Notes: a model not told the origin generated them from the letters alone. Counted from the first letter of the stretch, positions 1-6,764 are shown. The stretch is DNA of 7,040 nucleotides from an uncultured Enterococcus sp. (GCA_946409145.1 CAMJVA010000088.1:1-7040), one strand, 5' to 3'. Numbers and translations are program-made.

Positions 1-27
1 CTTCCTTTTATTTTTTTTTGCCAAACG

Positions 28-56
28 TTTAAAAAAAAGCGAATTACGGGTATAAT
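28..56 (+). promoter_or_regulatory. Predicted sigma-A promoter of the rnc-smc-HAD-ftsY operon
   Basis: A perfect TATAAT hexamer lies at 51-56. With the preferred 17-base spacer the -35 hexamer would be TTTAAA at 28-33, which matches TTGACA at four of six places. The TTGCCA at 18-23 looks better but lies 27 bases from the -10 box, too far to pair with it. Transcription would start near 63, giving a leader of about 30 bases before rnc. The -35 area is flanked by a T run (11-19) and an A run (31-38), which could bend the DNA or help RNA polymerase bind. Transcription may also enter from an upstream gene outside the window. Confidence 0.6.
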
Positions 57-93
57 TAAGCAATGGAAAATAAATAAATAAAGGGTGTTAGTT

Positions 94-786
94 ATGAACA
101 AGCAATTACAGGATCTTCTAAAAGATAATTACGAAATTGTCTTTCACGATGTGGATCTCCTGGAGCAAGCCTTCACTCATTCTTCTTATGTGAATGAACA
201 CCGCTACTTAGAATTAGAAGACAATGAACGTTTAGAATTTTTAGGGGATGCTGTTTTAGAATTATTAGTGTCCAAATTTTTATATGATACGTATCCCAAT
301 GTTCCTGAAGGAGTGTTAACGAAAACTCGTTCAAGAATTGTTCGGGAAGATTCTTTATCTCGTTTTGCTAAGGGTTGTCAATTTGATACCTTTATTAAGC
401 TAGGTAAAGGGGAAGAAGCTTCTGGAGGGAGAAATCGCCCTTCTTTATTATGTGATTTGTTTGAATCTTTCCTAGGTTCCTTGTATTTGGATCAAGGACT
501 GTTAGAAGTCCGTCGCTTTTTAGAAATAGTTATTTTCCCAGAAGTGAAAGCAGGAATTTTTGCTAAAGAAATGGATCACAAAACAAAACTTCAAGAAGTG
601 TTACAAAAAAATGGTGATGTGAAAATTGAATACCGTCTCATTGGAGAAGAAGGTCCAGCTCATGATCGACAATTTGTCACTGAAGTTTGGGCAAAAAAAC
701 AACTATTGGGAAAAGGTTCAGGAAAATCAAAGAAAAACGCTGAACAAGCCGCTGCACATAATGCTTTAATGAATTTAAAAGCATAA
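94..786 (+). CDS. rnc: Ribonuclease III
   Basis: This enzyme cleaves double-stranded RNA, processing the rRNA precursor and some mRNAs and antisense duplexes in the cytoplasm. The 230-aa protein has the usual length and two domains. The RNase III domain covers about residues 1-150. It carries the signature NERLEFLGD at 44-52 (metal and catalytic residues E48 and D52), a second conserved acidic site at E72 in PEG, and the pair D121/E124 in CDLFES. The double-stranded RNA binding domain covers about 161-229 and ends in the conserved basic GKSKKNAEQAAA stretch. I chose ATG at 94 over an in-frame GTG at 85 because AAAGGG at 80-85 sits at proper distance from 94, and the GTG overlaps this binding site. 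It is the first operon gene and ends 27 bases before smc, an arrangement common in Firmicutes. All catalytic residues are present. Confidence 0.97.
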   Translation: MNKQLQDLLKDNYEIVFHDVDLLEQAFTHSSYVNEHRYLELEDNERLEFLGDAVLELLVSKFLYDTYPNVPEGVLTKTRSRIVREDSLSRFAKGCQFDTFIKLGKGEEASGGRNRPSLLCDLFESFLGSLYLDQGLLEVRRFLEIVIFPEVKAGIFAKEMDHKTKLQEVLQKNGDVKIEYRLIGEEGPAHDRQFVTEVWAKKQLLGKGSGKSKKNAEQAAAHNALMNLKA

Positions 787-800
787 GCGATTGATTGGAA

Positions 801-808
801 AAAGGGGT
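801..808 (+). promoter_or_regulatory. Ribosome binding site that fixes the GTG start of smc
   Basis: AAAGGGGT lies six bases upstream of a GTG codon at 814. The protein from that codon begins MYLKSIEIIGFKSF, the conserved Smc amino terminus, so GTG is the true start and no ATG replaces it. A GTG start may give slightly weaker initiation than ATG; that effect is an inference. Confidence 0.8.
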
Positions 809-813
809 AGCAA

Positions 814-3800
814 GTGTATTTAAAAAGTATTGAAATTATCGGTTTCAAATCCTTTGCCGATAAAACAATTTTAACATTTGAACCAGGGGTCACAGGTGTT
901 GTGGGCCCTAATGGTTCAGGAAAAAGTAATATTACTGAAGCCATTCGTTGGGTTTTAGGGGAAACTTCTGCTAAATCTTTACGGGGAGGAAAAATGCCTG
1001 ATGTGATTTTTGCCGGAAGTCAGTCTAGAAGAGGAATTAATATTGCTGAAGTAACGGTGATTTTAGACAATCAAGATCATTACTTACCTATTGATTTTAA
1101 TGAAGTTTCTGTAAAAAGAAGTTTAAACAGAAATGGTGATAGTGATTACTACATTAATAAAAAACATGTTCGCTTAAAAGATATTCAAGAACTTTTCATG
1201 GACTCAGGCCTTGGAAAAGAATCTTTTTCCATTATTTCTCAAGGTAAAGTAGAAGAAATTTTTAATAGTAAACCAGAAGATCGCCGGGGAATTTTTGAAG
1301 AGGCGGCGGGAGTTTTTAAATATAAACAAAAGAAAAAAGCTGCGGAACAAAAGTTATTTGAAACAGAAGATAATTTAAATCGTTTAAATGATATTTTATA
1401 TGAATTAAAAAGTCAGTTGGCGCCTTTAGCTTTTGAAAAAGAACAAGCAGAAAAATTTCTGCGTTTAAAAGAAGAGTTAAAAAAACAAGAAGTGAGTTTT
1501 GTTGCTGAAAAAATTGCGCGAAATGCCAAAGAAAAAACAGCCAAAGAAATTGAGTTTAAACAGTTAAATGAAGAATACACGGCAGTTAATCTAAAAAATG
1601 AACAGGTAGTTTCTGAACTTGCCCAAAAGAAAAAAAATCATGAAACACTAGATCAAGATTACACAAAAGCTCAAGATGAACAAGTGGCGTTAACGAAACT
1701 TTATGAACAAGCTCATAGTAAAAAACAATTATTTCAAGAAAAATCTTTATATCAAATAGAAAAAAAAGAGCAAGCAGAAAAAGAAGTGGCTCTTTTAGGG
1801 GAAAACATTAAGGTCCTTTTAAAAGAGTTAGAAGAAAATAAAGAAACTCTTTTGAAAAACCAAACTCTTTTAGATGATTTAGAAGGAAATGTTTCCGAGC
1901 AAGAAGAGTTAGTGAAACGTTATTCTCGTTCTGTTAAAGAACAATTGGCTGATCTTCGAGCAGATTTTATTGAAGTAATGCAACAAGAAACCAATCAGTT
2001 AAATGATTATAAGCATAATGAACGTTTAATCAGTCAACTTTTAGAGCAAAAAACAGCTAATTTGGCTAAAAAAGAAAAAATTACTACAGAAAGTGAAGAA
2101 GTAACCGCTTCTTTAACTGATTTAAAAAATCGTCAACAAGCAGCTCAAGAAAAAATGGAACGCTTATTGGCCATTGTTTCTGATAAACAAAAAAAATTAG
2201 ATGAGCTACAAAAAAATTACGATAGTTTATATCAAGAATATTATCAACAGTTAGGGAATTTCCAACAAAAACAAGCTCGCTTAAAAAGTCTGGAAGATAT
2301 TCAAAAAAGTCACTCTGGTTATTATCAAGGAGTGCGACAAATTTTACGAAATCCCAATTTAAAAGGGATTGAAGGTCCGGTAATTGAACTCATGTCTGTG
2401 CCAAAAGAATTTACTTTGGGCATTGAAACAGCGCTAGGTGGCACCATTCAACATTTAATTGTGGAAGACGAAACAGCAGCTAAAGGCGCTATTGAATATT
2501 TAAAAGCGCAACATTTAGGTCGTGCAACTTTTCTTCCTTTAACAACGATTAAGCCGCGGCAATTACCTAATTATATTTTTTCTCAACTGGAAAATGATCC
2601 AAATTTTGCAGGAGTGGCTAGTGAAGTCATTTCTTATGATGAAAAATACGCCAATATTTATCAATATTTATTGGGAACAACTATTTTAGCCAAAGATTTA
2701 ACAGGCGCCATTGCTATTGCTAAAAAAGTTCGGCATCAATTTAAAGTCGTTTCTTTACAAGGGGACGTAATGAATGCAGGAGGTTCCATGACAGGGGGAG
2801 CTAAAAGTAGCAATCAAACAGGACTTTTAGCGCAAAAAAATGAACAAGAAACCTTAGAAAAAGTTGTGACCACCTTAAAAGAGCAGTTGGTAACCTTAGA
2901 AAACCAAGTGAAAAATAGTCAAGGAGCTCAAGAGAAATTAAAAGAAGATCTTTTAGTCTTGCGAAAAAATGAAGAATTAGGTCGCCAATTAATTCAAGAG
3001 TTAACGAGTGAAATTGCCAGTGAAGAAAAAGATTTATTACAACTGGAAAAAGAAACTCAAGTCTTAGTAAAAGAAGAAGAACACGCCTTAGTTCAGCTTA
3101 ATGAATTAAAAGTGGAACAAAAAAATCTTTTGGAACAACAAGAAAAATCAAAACTAGCCAAAGATCAGATTCAAAATGAAATGAATCATGTGGAAAAAGA
3201 CAGCTCTCAATCAGAAGTTTTAAGAGAAAAAGCCCAAGAAAAACTGCAAGCTTTCCAAAAAGAGCAAGCTATTTTAGAAACGCAACAAGAACAATTGAGA
3301 CAATTAGTTGCAAAAGAAGAAACCCAATTAAAAACTCAAGAAGATACGCTTACTTTAGCGAAAGAAGAACTGGAACAATTAGGAGTCAACTCCTTTGCCT
3401 TATCTCAAGAAGAAATAGAAGCACAATTAAAAGAGGCCAAAGAAAAACAAACTGCTTTAATTGAAGAAATTAAAGCTTTAAAAGAAAAAAGAAGTCACGT
3501 TTACGAAGAAATAACAGTGTTAGAAAAAGTAAGTAATGAAACTTATGAAAAACAACATCTTTTAGCTGGAAAAATAGCGACCTTGTCTCAAGAGTTAACC
3601 TATTTAAATGAACAATTAGATCAACATTTACAATTTTTACAAGAAGAATATGAATTAACCTTTGAACAAGCGAAAGCTGAATTTCTTTTGACCATGAGTT
3701 TAGAAGAAACAGCCAAACTGGTGAAAACAATTAAAAAAAACATTCAAGACATTGGTCCAGTAAACCTTGGAGCGATTGAAAGTTATGACCAAGTATCAGA

Positions 3801-4377
3801 GCGTTTTACTTTCTTAACAGGGCAAAAAGAAGATTTAATGGACGCTAAAGATCATTTGTTTGCTACTATGGATGAAATGGATGAAGAAGTGAAACATCGA
3901 TTTATGTCCACTTTCAAAGATATTTCTGCTCAATTTGAAGAAGTTTTCCCTAAAATGTTTGGGGGCGGCTTTGCGAAATTAGTTTTAACCGATCCTAAAG
4001 ATATTTTACACACAGGAATTGAAATCACCGCTCAACCTCCAGGCAAAAAACTGCAAAGTTTAAATCTTTTATCAGGAGGAGAACGAGCTTTAACGGCGAT
4101 TACCTTACTCTTTGCTATATTACAAGTTCGTCCAGTACCTTTTACAGTGTTAGATGAAGTAGAAGCTGCTTTAGATGAAGCAAATGTTGTGAGATTTGGT
4201 CGTTACTTGCAAAGTTTTAAAGATCAACGACAATTTATTGTAGTGACGCACCGTAAAGGAACCATGGAAGCTTGTGATGTATTATATGGAGTGACTATGG
4301 AAGAGTCTGGAGTTTCTAAAATTTTGTCAGTGCAATTAAAAGATATTGTGGATAATGGAGAGATTAAAAAAAGTTAG
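814..4377 (+). CDS. smc: Chromosome partition/condensation ATPase Smc
   Basis: Smc dimers bind DNA, form a ring with ScpA and ScpB, and extrude or align chromosome arms for segregation. The 1187-aa length is typical of bacterial Smc. The N-terminal head has Walker A GPNGSGKS at 31-38, an arginine-finger region (SLRGG, R57) and a Q-loop glutamine near 143. A long coiled coil rich in K, E, Q and L runs from about 165 to 510. The hinge, about 515-665, ends in the conserved glycine-rich motif GDVMNAGGSMTGGA at 650-663. The returning coiled coil runs to about 970. The C-terminal head has the ABC signature LSGGERAL (1086-1093), Walker B VLDE with catalytic E1115, the D-loop AALDEAN and the histidine switch in VVTHRKGT. 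Every ATPase element is intact. The scpA and scpB genes are not in the window, as is usual. The gene is second in the operon and ends 9 bases before the HAD gene. Confidence 0.98.
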   Translation: MYLKSIEIIGFKSFADKTILTFEPGVTGVVGPNGSGKSNITEAIRWVLGETSAKSLRGGKMPDVIFAGSQSRRGINIAEVTVILDNQDHYLPIDFNEVSVKRSLNRNGDSDYYINKKHVRLKDIQELFMDSGLGKESFSIISQGKVEEIFNSKPEDRRGIFEEAAGVFKYKQKKKAAEQKLFETEDNLNRLNDILYELKSQLAPLAFEKEQAEKFLRLKEELKKQEVSFVAEKIARNAKEKTAKEIEFKQLNEEYTAVNLKNEQVVSELAQKKKNHETLDQDYTKAQDEQVALTKLYEQAHSKKQLFQEKSLYQIEKKEQAEKEVALLGENIKVLLKELEENKETLLKNQTLLDDLEGNVSEQEELVKRYSRSVKEQLADLRADFIEVMQQETNQLNDYKHNERLISQLLEQKTANLAKKEKITTESEEVTASLTDLKNRQQAAQEKMERLLAIVSDKQKKLDELQKNYDSLYQEYYQQLGNFQQKQARLKSLEDIQKSHSGYYQGVRQILRNPNLKGIEGPVIELMSVPKEFTLGIETALGGTIQHLIVEDETAAKGAIEYLKAQHLGRATFLPLTTIKPRQLPNYIFSQLENDPNFAGVASEVISYDEKYANIYQYLLGTTILAKDLTGAIAIAKKVRHQFKVVSLQGDVMNAGGSMTGGAKSSNQTGLLAQKNEQETLEKVVTTLKEQLVTLENQVKNSQGAQEKLKEDLLVLRKNEELGRQLIQELTSEIASEEKDLLQLEKETQVLVKEEEHALVQLNELKVEQKNLLEQQEKSKLAKDQIQNEMNHVEKDSSQSEVLREKAQEKLQAFQKEQAILETQQEQLRQLVAKEETQLKTQEDTLTLAKEELEQLGVNSFALSQEEIEAQLKEAKEKQTALIEEIKALKEKRSHVYEEITVLEKVSNETYEKQHLLAGKIATLSQELTYLNEQLDQHLQFLQEEYELTFEQAKAEFLLTMSLEETAKLVKTIKKNIQDIGPVNLGAIESYDQVSERFTFLTGQKEDLMDAKDHLFATMDEMDEEVKHRFMSTFKDISAQFEEVFPKMFGGGFAKLVLTDPKDILHTGIEITAQPPGKKLQSLNLLSGGERALTAITLLFAILQVRPVPFTVLDEVEAALDEANVVRFGRYLQSFKDQRQFIVVTHRKGTMEACDVLYGVTMEESGVSKILSVQLKDIVDNGEIKKS

Positions 4378-4381
4378 GAAG
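4376..4381 (+). promoter_or_regulatory. Ribosome binding site overlapping the smc stop codon
   Basis: AGGAAG begins inside the TAG stop codon of smc (4375-4377) and lies five bases before ATG 4387. Ribosomes ending smc therefore cover the start site of the next gene, which suggests translational coupling. The coupling is inferred from spacing only. Confidence 0.65.
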
Positions 4382-4386
4382 ATAAC

Positions 4387-5199
4387 ATGTATAAATTACT
4401 CGCTCTTGATTTAGATGGCACCTTACTCAATGATAAAAAAGTTATTTCTAAAAAAAATCTAGCAGCTTTAAAAAAAGTAGAAGACCTAGGGATAAAAGTA
4501 GTCATTACTACAGGGCGTCCCTTAAAAGGTATTACCCCTTTTATTGAAATGTTAGGTTTAACTGGAAAAAATGAATATGCCATTACTTTTAATGGGGGTC
4601 TTGTGCAAAATTTAGATGGGGATGTTTTAGGAAAAACAGTGTTAGAATTTTCCCAAATTCCAAAAGTCTATGAGACCTTTAAAAAATTAGACTTGCCTTT
4701 AAGTTTACTCTCTGAAGAAAAAGTATTAGATTTACCTACGTCAAAAAATCATCCTTCTATTTATGCCACTCTTAATCCACTACTTACTTATGAAAGTTGG
4801 GAATTGGAGAGTCTTTCTTCCCATAGAATTTATAATAAATTCGTTTCAGCAACGGAGGGAAAAATTCTCGATGAAAAAATTCCCTTAATCCCTGAAGATT
4901 TAAAAGAAGAGTTTGGCATTATGAAATCCCGCGAGTGCTTATTAGAAATTTTGCCAAAAGAAGTTTCAAAAGCCAATGCCTTGAAAGTATTAGGGGATAT
5001 TTTAAATATTCAACCAGAAGAAATCATGGCTTTTGGGGATGAAGAAAATGATTTATCAATGATTGATTACGGCTTTGGAGTAGTCATGGAAAATGGCAAT
5101 CCAAAAGTAAAAGAACACGCAGATTTTATTACCTTATCTAATGAAGAAGATGGGGTCGCTTATGCTATTGAAGAATTAATTTTGAAAGGAGCGAATTAA
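4387..5199 (+). CDS. Cof-type HAD-IIB phosphatase (YidA-like)
   Basis: This is a Mg-dependent haloacid dehalogenase superfamily phosphatase. Relatives remove phosphate from sugar phosphates, flavin precursors or similar small metabolites, but the substrate cannot be read from sequence. The 270-aa length equals that of typical Cof/YidA proteins. Motif I is LALDLDGTLL, with nucleophile D8 and acid/base D10. Motif II is the threonine in ITTGRP (T41/T42). Motif III is a lysine at 195 in VSKANAL, and motif IV is GDEEND at 217-222. Between motifs II and III, about residues 85-185, is the type IIB cap that selects substrate. All catalytic residues are present. The gene is wedged between smc and ftsY, 9 bases after smc and directly abutting ftsY. 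As I recall, streptococci also carry Cof-type HAD genes at this site, so its presence is probably ancestral in this group. A link to segregation or secretion is not established. Confidence 0.93.
   Translation: MYKLLALDLDGTLLNDKKVISKKNLAALKKVEDLGIKVVITTGRPLKGITPFIEMLGLTGKNEYAITFNGGLVQNLDGDVLGKTVLEFSQIPKVYETFKKLDLPLSLLSEEKVLDLPTSKNHPSIYATLNPLLTYESWELESLSSHRIYNKFVSATEGKILDEKIPLIPEDLKEEFGIMKSRECLLEILPKEVSKANALKVLGDILNIQPEEIMAFGDEENDLSMIDYGFGVVMENGNPKVKEHADFITLSNEEDGVAYAIEELILKGAN
5185..5190 (+). promoter_or_regulatory. Ribosome binding site for ftsY within the end of the HAD gene
   Basis: AAAGGA lies nine bases before ATG 5200 and is wholly inside the coding sequence of the HAD gene. The HAD stop codon TAA (5197-5199) is immediately followed by the ftsY ATG with no gap, which supports coupled translation. 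Confidence 0.75.
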
Positions 5200-6192
5200 A
5201 TGGGCTTTTTTGATAAAATTAAACAAGCTTTTACTGGAGAAAAACCACAAGAAGAGCTAAAACAAGAAGAAAAATATGAAAAAGGTTTAGAAAAAACGCG
5301 CAAATCTTTTTCTGAACGATTAAATGAACTTTTTGCTAATTTTAGAAGTGTAGACGAAGAATTTTTTGAAAAATTAGAAGAAACCCTCATTGAAGGGGAT
5401 GTAGGCTTTCAAAGCGCCATTGCCATTACTGATAGCCTGCGCCAAGAAGTGAAATTAAAAAATGCCAAAAAATCTGAAGAAGTGAAAAACACAATTATTG
5501 AAAAATTAGTGGAAATTTATGAAGCAGAAGGCATTCAAGAAAAAAATGAATTGAACATGAATCCAGAAGGCTTAACAGTGATGCTTTTTGTAGGGGTTAA
5601 TGGAGTAGGTAAAACCACAAGCATTGGAAAAATGGCGCATCAGTACAAAGAAGAAGGAAAAAAAGTTATTTTAGCGGCGGCAGATACTTTTCGGGCAGGA
5701 GCCATTGATCAACTGTTAGTCTGGGGAAAACGAGCGGATGTTCCAGTAGTTCACGGAAATCCTGGAGGAGATCCAGCAGCAGTTGTCTTTGATGCTATGA
5801 AACAAGCCAAAGAAACGAAGGCAGATATTTTATTAGTGGATACAGCAGGACGCCTGCAAAATAAAGTCAACCTTATGAAAGAAGTAGAAAAAATTAAACG
5901 GGTCATTTCTAGAGAATTGCCTCAAGCACCTCAAGAAGTGCTATTAGTGATTGATGCTACTACTGGACAAAATGCGTTAATTCAGGCGAAACAATTTAAA
6001 GAAACTACTGATGTAACAGGAATTGTGTTAACAAAATTAGACGGTACCGCTAAAGGTGGGATTGTTCTAGCTATTCGAAATGAACTTCACATTCCAGTGA
6101 AATTAGTGGGATTAGGAGAAGGTATTGACGATTTAGCTATTTTTGATCCAAATGAATTTGTTTACGGTTTGTTTAAAGGATTAATTGAATAA
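5200..6192 (+). CDS. ftsY: Signal recognition particle receptor GTPase FtsY
   Basis: FtsY sits at the cytoplasmic face of the membrane and pairs with the SRP GTPase Ffh to deliver ribosomes making membrane proteins to the Sec translocon. The 330-aa protein has a short acidic, lysine-rich leader (about residues 11-35), much smaller than the acidic domain of E. coli FtsY and usual in Gram-positives. The N domain covers about 36-120 and the GTPase domain about 125-330. Visible motifs are G1 GVNGVGKTT (132-140), the SRP-type insertion region with DTFRAGAIDQL (162-172), G3 DTAGR (214-218), G4 TKLDG (278-282) followed by TAKGG, and GLGEGIDDL (304-312). The end FDPNEFVYGLF is the usual FtsY tail. 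DTFRAGAIDQL and the tail mark it as FtsY rather than Ffh, which would carry a methionine-rich M domain. It is the last operon gene; ylxM and ffh do not follow, and a terminator does. Confidence 0.97.
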   Translation: MGFFDKIKQAFTGEKPQEELKQEEKYEKGLEKTRKSFSERLNELFANFRSVDEEFFEKLEETLIEGDVGFQSAIAITDSLRQEVKLKNAKKSEEVKNTIIEKLVEIYEAEGIQEKNELNMNPEGLTVMLFVGVNGVGKTTSIGKMAHQYKEEGKKVILAAADTFRAGAIDQLLVWGKRADVPVVHGNPGGDPAAVVFDAMKQAKETKADILLVDTAGRLQNKVNLMKEVEKIKRVISRELPQAPQEVLLVIDATTGQNALIQAKQFKETTDVTGIVLTKLDGTAKGGIVLAIRNELHIPVKLVGLGEGIDDLAIFDPNEFVYGLFKGLIE

Positions 6193-6193
6193 T

Positions 6194-6235
6194 AAAAATA
6201 AGCTACGACAAAAATTTTGTCGTAGCTTATTTTTT
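6194..6235. terminator. Bidirectional intrinsic terminator between convergent genes
   Basis: Bases 6194-6212 pair with 6216-6234, giving a perfect stem of up to 19 base pairs with a very small loop. Its core is AGCTACGACA against TGTCGTAGCT. The stem is flanked by a T run at 6230-6235 for + strand transcripts and an A run at 6194-6198 for - strand transcripts, so it can end transcription in both directions. It begins two bases after the ftsY stop codon. It also covers the stop codon (6227-6229) of the convergent - strand gene. Confidence 0.92.
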
Positions 6236-6508
6236 GATTTTCCATTGGTAAAGATAATTTATACCATAGAAAATAATATAGAAAAATAAAAAAGAAAGAA
6301 GCAGACTTCCTACATCTACTCCTGTAGAAGAGAAAAAATTATTTCCTTTTAATTCTTTTCTTAAAGATAAAAAAGCAAATGGCCATCCTAAAGTAATACT
6401 TTCAAAAGAATTTTTAAAATGAAAAGGTTGAAAATACGGAATTAAAACTGTGAACAAAAAGGAAAAGAAAAGAATTTTCCAACTGAAAAAGTGCTTTAAT
6501 TTAGTCAT
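6227..6508 (-). CDS. Small two-helix membrane protein of unknown function
   Basis: I do not recognise this 93-aa protein. It starts MTKLKHFFSW and has two strongly hydrophobic segments, about residues 9-27 (rich in F and L) and 67-87 (GSLLLSFLFFYIIFYGINYL). The loop of about 40 residues between them contains GWPFAFLSLRKEL. The basic ends (K3, K5 and a WKIKK tail) suggest both termini face the cytoplasm and the loop faces outward, although the loop also has positive charges. There is no convincing cleavable signal peptide. The gene is supported by a strong ribosome binding site (AAAGGAG, complement of 6520-6526), a good extended -10 box about 50 bases upstream, and a terminator at its 3' end. 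Its TAA stop lies within the terminator stem. It converges on ftsY and diverges from the membrane protein gene at 6796. It could be a toxin-like, immunity or stress-related membrane protein, but nothing visible decides this. Confidence 0.75.
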   Translation of the reverse strand: MTKLKHFFSWKILFFSFLFTVLIPYFQPFHFKNSFESITLGWPFAFLSLRKELKGNNFFSSTGVDVGSLLLSFLFFYIIFYGINYLYQWKIKK

Positions 6509-6516
6509 AATAAGTG

Positions 6517-6527
6517 CCTCTCCTTTT
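6517..6527 (-). promoter_or_regulatory. Strong ribosome binding site of the 93-aa membrane protein gene
   Basis: Read on the - strand this is AAAAGGAGAGG, followed by eight bases and then ATG. It closely matches the 16S rRNA anti-Shine-Dalgarno sequence and is the main evidence that the small ORF is a real gene with its start at 6508. Confidence 0.8.
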
Positions 6528-6547
6528 ATCTCAGAATTAATGTTAAG

Positions 6548-6570
6548 TTGGTATACAACTAGTATACCAA
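6548..6570. promoter_or_regulatory. Inverted-repeat operator candidate, TTGGTATAC-N5-GTATACCAA
   Basis: Two perfect 9-base arms, TTGGTATAC (6548-6556) and GTATACCAA (6562-6570), are separated by AACTA. Each arm contains GTATAC, itself a 6-base palindrome, and the two copies start 11 bases apart, about one helical turn. The repeat covers the extended -10 box of the - strand gene, so a bound dimer would block that promoter. The layout resembles operators of dimeric repressors such as the GntR or TetR type. The regulator is not in the window as far as it can be read, and I do not assign a family. Confidence 0.65.
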
Positions 6571-6589
6571 AGTTTATTTACTAATCCAT
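6561..6589 (-). promoter_or_regulatory. Extended -10 promoter of the 93-aa membrane protein gene
   Basis: On the - strand the sequence TGGTATACT (complement of 6561-6569) is a TGn extended -10 element with hexamer TATACT. The -35 position 17 bases upstream (ATGGAT, complement of 6584-6589) is poor, which is acceptable for extended -10 promoters. Transcription would begin near 6553-6555, leaving a leader of about 45 bases before ATG 6508. Confidence 0.55.
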
Positions 6590-6597
6590 TTATTTTT

Positions 6598-6611
6598 AGA
6601 AAACGGTTGCA
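6598..6611. promoter_or_regulatory. CcpA-site-like (cre) sequence
   Basis: AGAAAACGGTTGCA matches the cre consensus TGWAANCGNTNWCA at 10 of the 12 informative-or-weighted places I can count, with mismatches at the first base and at the W near the 3' end. The central CG and the flanking A and T bases are right. It lies between the two divergent genes, upstream of both, where carbon catabolite control could act. Degenerate matches of this kind are frequent in low-G+C genomes, so this is only a candidate. Confidence 0.25.
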
Positions 6612-6764
6612 AAAGAAATGCAATATGTCATACTACAAGTAAGGATAGAAAATTTAATTTAAGTAATTTTTTTATTTAAAATAAAATCAGTGTAGATATG
6701 TCGCACATTTTAGAAGGGATTCTCAATTTCATCCCTAACATTTCAATGATTGTCTAGTGATAAT
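6607..6764 (+). promoter_or_regulatory. Upstream region of the 6796 gene, with two weak promoter candidates
   Basis: Candidate one is TTGCAA (6607-6612), 16 bases, then CATACT (6629-6634), which would give a leader of about 155 bases. Candidate two is CTAACA (6735-6740), 18 bases, then GATAAT (6759-6764), which would give a leader of about 25 bases. Neither is strong, and I cannot choose between them. A small inverted repeat, AGGGAT (6715-6720) and ATCCCT (6731-6736) with a 10-base loop, lies between the candidates and just overlaps the second. It could be an operator or a weak RNA hairpin if the first promoter is used. Confidence 0.3.

Noticed and set aside
85..93. Upstream GTG start for rnc adding three residues
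   Set aside because: The GTG overlaps the AAAGGGTG ribosome binding site that serves ATG 94, so it cannot be the start used with that site.
660..944. Open frame of 94 codons on the - strand across the rnc-smc junction
   Set aside because: It is antisense to the RNase III tail and the Smc Walker A region, both strongly conserved, and I see no ribosome binding site or domain for it.
1500..3700. Repetitive-looking A-rich DNA inside smc
   Set aside because: The pattern comes from AAA and GAA codons of the two antiparallel coiled coils. It is not a DNA repeat or a low-complexity insertion.
3470..3730. Open frame of 86 codons on the - strand inside smc, with hydrophobic composition
   Set aside because: It is the complement of K/E-rich coiled-coil codons, which read as L, F and S on the other strand. 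The hydrophobicity is an artefact.
4374..4583. Open frame of 69 codons on the - strand at the start of the HAD gene
   Set aside because: It lies opposite the HAD motif I and II region, which is clearly coding on the + strand, and has no independent support.
5196..5390. Open frame of 64 codons on the - strand at the start of ftsY
   Set aside because: It is serine- and phenylalanine-rich, the complement of E/K codons in the FtsY N domain, and has no gene signals.
6618..6662. 14-codon frame starting MQYVILQVRI in the divergent interval
   Set aside because: It has no ribosome binding site, and its start overlaps other candidate regulatory bases.
6698..6757. 19-codon frame (MSHILEGILNFIPNISMIV) upstream of the partial membrane gene
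   Set aside because: It could be imagined as a leader or small amphipathic peptide, but no ribosome binding site precedes it and such short frames are common by chance.
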